Below, one piece after another: positions 54,932 to 61,768 of a DNA stretch of 64,000 bases. Origin of the DNA: Halomonas salipaludis. Lineage in GTDB: Bacteria; Pseudomonadota; Gammaproteobacteria; Pseudomonadales; Halomonadaceae. The stretch spans positions 372,001-436,000 of the forward strand of contig NZ_NSKB01000003.1 in NCBI RefSeq assembly GCF_002286975.1. Direction: 5' to 3'. Position 1 is the stretch's first letter; each line of letters begins with the position of its first letter. Made by a program: the position numbers and the translations under genes. Below the pieces are notes generated by a model. It did no database searches. It was not told where the DNA came from and saw only the letters and a list, made by a program, of their open reading frames with translations.

Positions 54932-56695
54932 ATGCTCAATCGTTATTATCGGGATGAGCTCAACTTCTTGAAGCGCCAGGGACGGGAATTTGCCGAGGGC
55001 AATCCCGGCCTGAGTCGCTTCCTGTCCGAGCGTAGCACCGACCCCGACGTCGAGCGGTTGCTGGAGGGCTTCGCCTTCCTCACCGGGCGCATGCGCGAGA
55101 AGGTCGAGGATGAGTTTCCCGAGCTGACGCATTCGCTGCTTGGCATGCTGTGGCCCAACTACCTGCGCCCGGTGCCGAGCATGACGGTGGTGCAGTTCAC
55201 GCCGACCTGGCATGCGCTGAGCGCCAGCCAGCAGGTGCCGCGAGGTACCGCCCTGGCCAGTCGCCCGGTGGAGGGCACCGCGTGCCGCTTTCGCACCTGT
55301 CACGAGGTGGCGCTGTATCCGCTGGCGCATGCCGGGGTCGAGGCGCGCCATTCGCGGGAGTCCTCGGTCGTCGAGTTGGCGCTGGACGTGCACAGCGACC
55401 AGCCGCTGGATGCCCTGGGGGTCGACGACCTGCGCCTGCACCTGGGCGGCGATGGCTACACGGCGCGTACGCTCTACCTGTGGCTGAGCCACTACCTGGC
55501 GCGCCTCGAACTGGAGGTGGATGGCCAGGTGGTGCCCTTGCCCAGCAAGCTGCTCCAGCCGGTGGGCTTCTCTCGCGAGGATGCGCTGCTGCCCTATCCG
55601 CGCAACGTCTACCAGGGCTACCGCATCCTGCAGGAGTACCTGTGTTTTCCCGAAGCATTCCAGTTCTTCGACCTGGTGGGGCTGGGGCAACACCTGCCGG
55701 CACGTCACGCCGGGCGGGTCACGCTGCGGCTGGTGTTCTCGCGCACGCTGCCGGCGGATGCCAGGGTCCGCGACGAGCATCTGGCACTCTACTGCACGCC
55801 GGCCATCAACCTGTTTTCCCACGATGCCGATCCGGTCGACCTCAGCGGCGAGCGCAGCGAATATCGTATCCATCCCAGTAGCCGCTACCCGTCGCACTTC
55901 GAAGTGTTCAGCGTCGATGCGGTACACGGCTGGCTGGAGAGCGACGCGGGCAAGGTGCGCGGCGAACCGCGCAGCTATGTGCCGTTCGAGAGCTTTCAGC
56001 ATCAGATCGAGCGCGACCGCCAGCGCGAAGCGCTCTACTACCGGGTGCGCGTGCGCGACAGCCTGCGCGGCGACGGCTTCGACCACGATATCGCCTTCGT
56101 GCGCGGCGACGAACGCGCCTGCCTGGGCCTGCGCGAGACCGTCTCGCTGCGCCTGACCTGCAGCAACCGCGAGCTGCCCGAGCGCCTCACGGTGGGGGAT
56201 GTCTGCGTGCCTACCGAGGATAGCCCGGCCTATGCCGGCTTTCGCAATATCACCCGACCGACCCCGGCGCTGCGCCCGACCCTCGACGGCAGCCTGCTGT
56301 GGACCCTGATCTCCAACCTGTCGCTCAACTACCTGTCGCTGCTCGAGCGCGACGCCCTGTGCTCGGTGCTGCGCGCCTACGACTTCCGGGCCCTGGTCGA
56401 CCGCCAGGCCGAGCGGGTCGCCCAGAAGCGCCTGACCGGCATCCTCGATATCGAGACGCGCTCCGTCGACCGCCTGGCGCGCGGCTTGCCGGTGCGCGGG
56501 CTGCGCTCGGTGATGACCCTCGACCAGGAGGCGTTCGGCGACGAGGGCAGCCTGTATCTGTTCGGCAGCGTGCTGGCACGCTTCTTTTCGCTCTACGCCA
56601 GCATCAACTCGTTCCATGAGCTGCACGTCATCAATCGCCACAACCGCGAGCGCTACACATGGACCTTGCAGTCGGGACAACAGCCACTGATGTAG
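54932..56695 (+). CDS. tssF: Type VI secretion baseplate protein TssF
   Basis: A 587-residue TssF (VasA/ImpG). It starts with the hallmark YYRDELNFLKRQGREFAEGNPGLSRFL, followed by DPDVERLLEGFAFLTGRMREKVEDEFPELTHSLLGMLWPNYLRPVPSM. The C-terminal half contains RLTCSNRELPERL and LWTLISNLSLNYLSLLERDALCSVLRAYD. The ATG at 54932 has GAGG upstream and gives the family N terminus. Its last 37 bases overlap tssG, an arrangement seen in many tss clusters. It forms the baseplate wedge with TssE, TssG and TssK. Confidence 0.96.
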   Translation: MLNRYYRDELNFLKRQGREFAEGNPGLSRFLSERSTDPDVERLLEGFAFLTGRMREKVEDEFPELTHSLLGMLWPNYLRPVPSMTVVQFTPTWHALSASQQVPRGTALASRPVEGTACRFRTCHEVALYPLAHAGVEARHSRESSVVELALDVHSDQPLDALGVDDLRLHLGGDGYTARTLYLWLSHYLARLELEVDGQVVPLPSKLLQPVGFSREDALLPYPRNVYQGYRILQEYLCFPEAFQFFDLVGLGQHLPARHAGRVTLRLVFSRTLPADARVRDEHLALYCTPAINLFSHDADPVDLSGERSEYRIHPSSRYPSHFEVFSVDAVHGWLESDAGKVRGEPRSYVPFESFQHQIERDRQREALYYRVRVRDSLRGDGFDHDIAFVRGDERACLGLRETVSLRLTCSNRELPERLTVGDVCVPTEDSPAYAGFRNITRPTPALRPTLDGSLLWTLISNLSLNYLSLLERDALCSVLRAYDFRALVDRQAERVAQKRLTGILDIETRSVDRLARGLPVRGLRSVMTLDQEAFGDEGSLYLFGSVLARFFSLYASINSFHELHVINRHNRERYTWTLQSGQQPLM

Positions 56696-57675
56696 CGCTG
56701 GCGCCCCTGCTGCGAGGGGCCCGCCGCTACGACTTCTACCAGCTCGTCGAGCTGCTGCACCGCCACCACGAGGATGACCTCGAGGCTGGTGGGGGCGGTA
56801 GCGTGGCCGAACGGGTGCGCTACAAGGCCTCGGCATCGCTGGGCTTTCCCGGTAGCGACGTGGTGGCCCTGGCGCCGACCGCGGCGGGCCACTACGACCT
56901 GGAGGTGAGCTTCTTCGGCCTGCAGGGCGCCCAGTCGCCGCTGCCGGGCTACTACCTCGAGACGCTGGCCCACGAGGCCGCCCACCGCGAGGGGGTGGCC
57001 GGGGACTTTCTCGATTTCTTCAACCACCGCCTGCTGACCCTGGTACACCGCAGCTGGCGCAAGTATCGCCACTACGTGCGCTACCAGGATGGCGCCAGTG
57101 ACGGCTTCTCGGCGGCGGTGTTCGCGCTGGTCGGCCTGGCCGACGGCGAGCTGCGCGGCGAGACGCCGATCAACTGGAGCAAGATGCTGGCCTATGCCGG
57201 CCTGCTGGCCGGGCGCTCGCGCTCCCCGGAGGTGGTCAGCAGCGTGGTCGGCCACTGCTTCGATCTCGACGGCGTGGAGGTCGAGGAGTGGGTGATGCGC
57301 TGGGTCGAGATCCCCGCGGACCAGCGCAGCCGCAGCGGCATGAGCGGCATGACCCTGGGTCAGGACATGGTCGCCGGCGAGCGGGTCGCGGATGTCGGCG
57401 GCAAGTTCGCGCTGTGCCTGCGCGGCCTGAGCCTCGAGCGCTTTCGCGACTTTCTGCCCGACGGCCGTGAGCACGCGCCGCTCAAGACACTGGTCGACTT
57501 CGTGCTGCGTGAGCCGCTCGCCTACGACCTCGAGCTGGAGCTGCTGGAGAGCGCGGTGCGCCCCATGCGACTCGGCGAGGCCGGCAGCTGCCAGCTCGGC
57601 TGGACCACCTTCGTCAATCCCGAATCCGGCGGTGCCGCGCGGCGCCGCCGAGTGCGCATCCAGATGACAGGTTAA
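56659..57675 (+). CDS. tssG: Type VI secretion baseplate protein TssG
   Basis: A 338-residue TssG (VasB/ImpH). Family features are RRYDFYQLVELLHR, RVRYKASASLGFPGSDV, VSFFGLQGAQSPLPGYYLETL, FLDFFNHRLLTLVHRSWRKYRHYVRYQDG and MSGMTLGQDMVAGERVADVGGKF. The start lies inside tssF (37-nt overlap). Its stop overlaps the ATG of the FHA gene by one base (TAATG). It completes the TssEFGK baseplate set encoded here. Confidence 0.95.
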   Translation: MDLAVGTTATDVALAPLLRGARRYDFYQLVELLHRHHEDDLEAGGGGSVAERVRYKASASLGFPGSDVVALAPTAAGHYDLEVSFFGLQGAQSPLPGYYLETLAHEAAHREGVAGDFLDFFNHRLLTLVHRSWRKYRHYVRYQDGASDGFSAAVFALVGLADGELRGETPINWSKMLAYAGLLAGRSRSPEVVSSVVGHCFDLDGVEVEEWVMRWVEIPADQRSRSGMSGMTLGQDMVAGERVADVGGKFALCLRGLSLERFRDFLPDGREHAPLKTLVDFVLREPLAYDLELELLESAVRPMRLGEAGSCQLGWTTFVNPESGGAARRRRVRIQMTG

Positions 57676-59045
57676 TGCCCATGCACGCGACCCGACACTC
57701 GGCCATCACCCTGGTGGTCACCAACAGCGAGCGCCTCGAGGGGCGCTCGACCAGCAGCCACGTGTTCCACGAGGCGGGCGGCACCCTGGGCAGCGGCGGC
57801 AGCGACGACTGGCTACTGCAGGACCACGCCGGGCGTATCCAGCCGGGCCACGCCCAGCTGCAACGCCAGGACGGGCGCTTCTGCCTGGTCGACCGCAGCG
57901 GCCAGACCTTCGTCAATCACGCCACCCTGCCGGTCGGCCGCGACCGGCGAGTCGCACTACGCGATGGCGATGAGCTGCTGGTCGGCGAGTACCGGCTGCG
58001 GGTTCACCTCGGCGACCGCCAGGCGGCCCAGCCCGGCGCCCAGCCGCTGGCCGCACTGGTCACCGAGGAGCAGGAGGCGCTGGACGGCAGCGGGGCGCCG
58101 CTCAAGCAGGCTGTCCCGGCACGCCATGACGACCCGCTCGAGGCGCTCGGCGAGTCGACCCCGGGAGCGCGCCAGCGCGACCCGCTCAGCGCGCTGGCCG
58201 ACCCGGCCGGCGACGACGAGACGGTAATCGATGTGCTCGACAGCGCCTGGGACGAGTCCCAAGCCCCGGGCGACAGGGCATATGACCTACACGATCGGCG
58301 TCAGGCGGCGATGCGCATGCCGGCCATCAAACAACGCGAGGAGACGGGCATGGACAGGAGTACGCAAATGGACGAACGGCTGCTGGACGATCTGGAACGC
58401 TCGGTGGGCGAGCAGCTCGAGGACCGCTGGCAGGAGCCGGCCCCCTCGGCGGCAGGGCACGTCGGCGCCGATCCGCTGCTGCGCGCCATGGGCGCCGAGC
58501 TGCGCTTTCGCGACACGACCGAGCAGCAGGCCTTCCTGCAGGAAGCCGGCAACACGCTGCGCGCGGCCATCGAAGGCCTGCAGGCGCTGCACCAGGCCCA
58601 GGACGACAGCCGCTACCCGCTGCGCGACCGCCGCCTGCAGCCCATCGAGGACAACCCGCTGCGCCTGGGCCAGCCCTACCGCGAGACCGTCTCCACCCTG
58701 TTTGCCGCCGAGCGCAGCCCAGTGCACCTCTCGGCGCCGGCGGCGGTGGCCGAGTGCCTGGCCCACCAGGGCCAGCACCAGGCGGCGGTGGAGGATGCCA
58801 TCGGCGAGGCGCTGCAGGCGATTCTCTCGGCCTTCGCTCCCGAGGCGCTGCTCAAGCGTTTTCACGCCTACCGCGGCGCCGGCAGCCGGGTCGAAGACGA
58901 AGGCGGCTGGGCCTGGGACATGTACCGTCACTACTTCCAGGAGCTCAACTCCGGACGCCAGCAGGGCTTCGAGAAGCTGTTCTGGGAAGTCTTCGAGCAG
59001 GCCTATGACCAGTCGGTGCGTCGCCAGCAGCGGGAGGGAGCATGA
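57675..59045 (+). CDS. tagH: Type VI secretion-associated FHA domain protein (TagH)
   Basis: A 456-residue protein with an N-terminal forkhead-associated domain (about residues 10-115: GTLGSGGSDDWLLQDHAGRIQPGHAQL and FVNHATLPVGRDRRVALRDGDELLVGEYRLRV). A long acidic, probably disordered linker follows, then a C-terminal domain (about 280-455) matching TagH/ImpI proteins: EALLKRFHAYRGAGSRVEDE, WAWDMYRHYFQELNSGRQQGFEKLFWEVFEQAYD. FHA proteins of T6SS clusters are often regulated by Thr phosphorylation, but no PpkA kinase or PppA phosphatase gene lies within the window. Translation is coupled to tssG and tssJ. Confidence 0.92.
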   Translation: MPMHATRHSAITLVVTNSERLEGRSTSSHVFHEAGGTLGSGGSDDWLLQDHAGRIQPGHAQLQRQDGRFCLVDRSGQTFVNHATLPVGRDRRVALRDGDELLVGEYRLRVHLGDRQAAQPGAQPLAALVTEEQEALDGSGAPLKQAVPARHDDPLEALGESTPGARQRDPLSALADPAGDDETVIDVLDSAWDESQAPGDRAYDLHDRRQAAMRMPAIKQREETGMDRSTQMDERLLDDLERSVGEQLEDRWQEPAPSAAGHVGADPLLRAMGAELRFRDTTEQQAFLQEAGNTLRAAIEGLQALHQAQDDSRYPLRDRRLQPIEDNPLRLGQPYRETVSTLFAAERSPVHLSAPAAVAECLAHQGQHQAAVEDAIGEALQAILSAFAPEALLKRFHAYRGAGSRVEDEGGWAWDMYRHYFQELNSGRQQGFEKLFWEVFEQAYDQSVRRQQREGA

Positions 59046-59587
59046 CTCAACTGACCTCCCGCTACGCCGGCTGGTGCTGTGTGGTACTGGTCGCTCTGCT
59101 GCTCAGCGGCTGCGCCTCGACCCGTGAGGCCGGCAGCAAGACCTGGCAGGTGCTGCGCGATCCGTCGATACCGGTGGGCCACCCCGAGGACCGCCCGACG
59201 CGGGTCGACCTGGCGATGATCGCCGAGCCCGACGTCAATCCCAACGTCGACGGCGAGGGCACGCCGCTGCGTTTCCAGATCCTCCAGCTCAAGGACGACT
59301 CGATGCTGATGGCCGCCGACCTCGGCCAGCTGCGCGACGACCTGGAGGAGGCGCTGGGCACCAACTACCTGGCCCATGACGACTTCACGCTGCTGCCCGG
59401 TCAGTGGAAGTTCTACGAACCGTTCGAGGTCGACGAAGAGACGCGCTATATCGGCCTCATCGCCTTCTACGCCAACACCCAAGAGGCGGAGTGGAAGAAG
59501 GTGGTCAAGGTGCAGTCGCGGGGCCAGCACTATCACCTGCTGGTGCATCTGCGCGCCCTGGAAGCCGAGCTGAGGAAGGAAGACTGA
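59042..59587 (+). CDS. tssJ: Type VI secretion outer-membrane lipoprotein TssJ
   Basis: A 181-residue lipoprotein. The signal sequence GWCCVVLVALLLSGC gives a lipobox LLSG-C with the lipidated Cys at residue 24. The mature part has a transthyretin-like fold pattern with TPLRFQILQLKDDSMLMAADLGQLRDDLEEALGTNYLAHDDFTLLPG and IGLIAFYANTQEAEWKKVV. It anchors the TssLM membrane complex to the outer membrane. Its ATG overlaps the FHA gene stop (ATGA), and its own stop overlaps tssK (TGATG). Confidence 0.94.
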   Translation: MTQLTSRYAGWCCVVLVALLLSGCASTREAGSKTWQVLRDPSIPVGHPEDRPTRVDLAMIAEPDVNPNVDGEGTPLRFQILQLKDDSMLMAADLGQLRDDLEEALGTNYLAHDDFTLLPGQWKFYEPFEVDEETRYIGLIAFYANTQEAEWKKVVKVQSRGQHYHLLVHLRALEAELRKED

Positions 59588-60921
59588 TGGCCAGCCGCAA
59601 CCGAGTGGTCTGGAGTGAGGGGCTGTTCATCAAGCCGCAGCACTTCCAGCAGCAGCAGCGCAGCCTCGAGGGGCTGGTCGACATGCGCCTGCGCGGCGTC
59701 AGTCATGACCTCTACGGCTTTCTGACGCTGGCGCTCAACGCCGAATTCCTCAGCTTCGGGCGCATCGCTATCAGCCGCGCCAGCGGGGTGATGCCCGACG
59801 GCACCGCCTTCCAGCTGCCGGACGATGACATCGAGCCTGCGCCGCTGGAGATCGACGATGCCTCGATCACCAATCAGGTGGTCTACCTGGGCCTGCCGCT
59901 GGCCACCGATGCGGTGGGCGAAGTGCACTGGCCCGACGACGCGTTGCCGGCGCGCTACCGCGCCTCGACCCGCCAGGTGCGCGACCTGCACTCCCGCGAC
60001 GGCGACCACGCCGATCTCGAGGTGGCGCGGGTGGCGCCGCGGCTACTGCTCGAGCGCGACGACCGCAGCGCCTACGCCTGCCTGGCGGTGGCGCGCATCG
60101 TCGAGCGGCGCGCCGACGGCAGCCTGGTACTCGATGACCAGTTCCTGCCGACCCTGCTTAACGTCCAGGCCGCCAGCGGCCTGCAACGCTTCGTCGGCGA
60201 GATGGCCGGGCTGATGCGCGAGCGCGCCCGCAATATCTCGCAGCGCCTGGCCACGCCGCACCAGACCGGCGTCGCCGACGTCTCGGATTTCATGCTGCTG
60301 CAGCTGCTCAACCGCGCCCAGCCGCGCTTCCAGCATCTGGCGCGGCTCGGCCAGCTGCACCCCGAGCGGCTCTACGACACCATGCTCGAGACCGCCAGTG
60401 AACTGGTCACCTTCACCGATGAGTCGCGGCTGCCGCCGGAGTTTCCGGCCTACGACCACGACCACCCCGAGCGCGCCTTCCGGCCGCTGATGCAGAGCCT
60501 GCGCCAGTCGCTGTCGACGGTGCTCGAGCCGCGCGCGCTGGCCATCCAACTGCAGTCGCGGCGCTTCGGCCTGCTGGTGGCGCCACTCTCGGACCCGAGC
60601 CTGCTCGACGCCGCCGACTTCATTCTCGCGGTGCGTGCCGATATGCCCCACGAGCGGCTGCGCAAGCTGTTCCTGCAGCAGACCAAGGTCGCCAGCGTCG
60701 AGCGCATTCGCGACCTCATCAGCCTGCAGCTGCCCGGGGTGCCACTGACACCGCTGCCGGTAGCGCCGCGTGAGTTGCCCTATCACGCCGGCTACAGCTA
60801 CTTCCAGCTCGACCGCCAGAGCCAGGCCTGGCAGATGCTCGATGGGGCCAGCGGCTTCGCCTTCCACGTGGCGGGCGACTTCCCTGGATTGGAAATGCAG
60901 TTCTGGGCGATCAGGAGCTAA
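59587..60921 (+). CDS. tssK: Type VI secretion baseplate protein TssK
   Basis: A 444-residue TssK (VasE/ImpJ). It has the N-terminal NRVVWSEGLFIKPQHFQQQQR, VSHDLYGFLTLALNAEFLSFGRIAI, FMLLQLLNRAQPRFQHLA, and the C-terminal LPYHAGYSYFQLDRQSQAWQML...FAFHVAGDFPGLEMQFWAIR. The ATG at 59587 overlaps the tssJ stop; the longer open frame lies within tssJ. TssK joins the baseplate to the TssL-TssM membrane complex. Only two bases separate it from tssL. Confidence 0.96.
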   Translation: MASRNRVVWSEGLFIKPQHFQQQQRSLEGLVDMRLRGVSHDLYGFLTLALNAEFLSFGRIAISRASGVMPDGTAFQLPDDDIEPAPLEIDDASITNQVVYLGLPLATDAVGEVHWPDDALPARYRASTRQVRDLHSRDGDHADLEVARVAPRLLLERDDRSAYACLAVARIVERRADGSLVLDDQFLPTLLNVQAASGLQRFVGEMAGLMRERARNISQRLATPHQTGVADVSDFMLLQLLNRAQPRFQHLARLGQLHPERLYDTMLETASELVTFTDESRLPPEFPAYDHDHPERAFRPLMQSLRQSLSTVLEPRALAIQLQSRRFGLLVAPLSDPSLLDAADFILAVRADMPHERLRKLFLQQTKVASVERIRDLISLQLPGVPLTPLPVAPRELPYHAGYSYFQLDRQSQAWQMLDGASGFAFHVAGDFPGLEMQFWAIRS

Positions 60922-60923
60922 GC

Positions 60924-61760
60924 ATGCAAGACATCACAATGACCGGCGGCAGTGGTGCCCCGGAGCGCTACAGTCCGCTACGCCACGAAGACCGTATCGA
61001 CAACAAGGGCCTCGACCAGCTGATTCACAGCCACGCCGAGCATCTCGATGCCGACGAGGACTACTGGTTCCGGCTGCGCGGCCACAGTCTCAACCCGCTG
61101 GTGGATGCGGCGAGCTCATTGCTGGGCATGGTGGTGCGGGTACGCCAGCTCGACAGCATGGATGACATCGAACGGCTCTACCGCCAGGTGGTCGACGAGA
61201 TCGCCGCGATCGAGGTCGAGCTCACCGAGCAGGGCTACGACCGCCCGACCCTGCTCGCCTACCGCTACGTGCTCTGCTCGTTCATCGACGAAGCGGTGAT
61301 GGGCAGCGACTGGGGGCAGCAGAGTGCCTGGGCGGAGCACTCGCTGCTGACCCGCTTCCACAACGAGACCTGGGGCGGCGAGAAGGTCTTCTCGATCCTC
61401 GCCCGCCTGCAGCAGGAGCCGCAGCGCTACCGCGACATGCTGGCCTTCATCTACCTCTGCCTGTGCCTGGGCTTCGAGGGGCGCTACCGGGTCATGACCC
61501 AGGGGCGCGAGGAGTATGAGCAGGTGGTGCGCGCCCTGGGCGACCAGCTGGCGGCCCTCGGTGAAGCGCCGGACGACATGCTCACCCGGCCGCTCGACAA
61601 CGTGGTGCGTGGTCGCCGCCGCGGCGGCCGTGGCCTGCCGATATGGGCGATCTTCGCGCTGTTTGGCGTGGCCATGGTGGGCATCTATCTGGGGCTTGCC
61701 TGGTCCCTCGACCAGCAGGCCGGCCAGGTCGGTGCCTTGCTCGATCAGATTCATCGTTAG
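60924..61760 (+). CDS. tssL: Type VI secretion membrane protein TssL (DotU family, short form)
   Basis: A 278-residue DotU/TssL protein. The cytoplasmic part shows ENPLVDAASSLL-like LNPLVDAASSLLGMVVRVRQL, RYVLCSFIDEAVMGSDWG, WAEHSLLTRFHNETWGGEKVFSIL and YLCLCLGFEGRYRVMTQGREE. One C-terminal membrane helix (about 236-260, PIWAIFALFGVAMVGIYLGLAW) anchors it, and only about 16 residues follow, so it lacks the OmpA-type peptidoglycan-binding extension. Cell-wall anchoring must come from another protein. tssM, its usual partner, is not in the window. Confidence 0.95.
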   Translation: MQDITMTGGSGAPERYSPLRHEDRIDNKGLDQLIHSHAEHLDADEDYWFRLRGHSLNPLVDAASSLLGMVVRVRQLDSMDDIERLYRQVVDEIAAIEVELTEQGYDRPTLLAYRYVLCSFIDEAVMGSDWGQQSAWAEHSLLTRFHNETWGGEKVFSILARLQQEPQRYRDMLAFIYLCLCLGFEGRYRVMTQGREEYEQVVRALGDQLAALGEAPDDMLTRPLDNVVRGRRRGGRGLPIWAIFALFGVAMVGIYLGLAWSLDQQAGQVGALLDQIHR

Positions 61761-61768
61761 GAGACGAC

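Noticed and set aside
54893-56836. 647-codon leftward frame opposite tssF and tssG
   Set aside because: Shadow frame; tssF and tssG have clear family motifs in the correct order.
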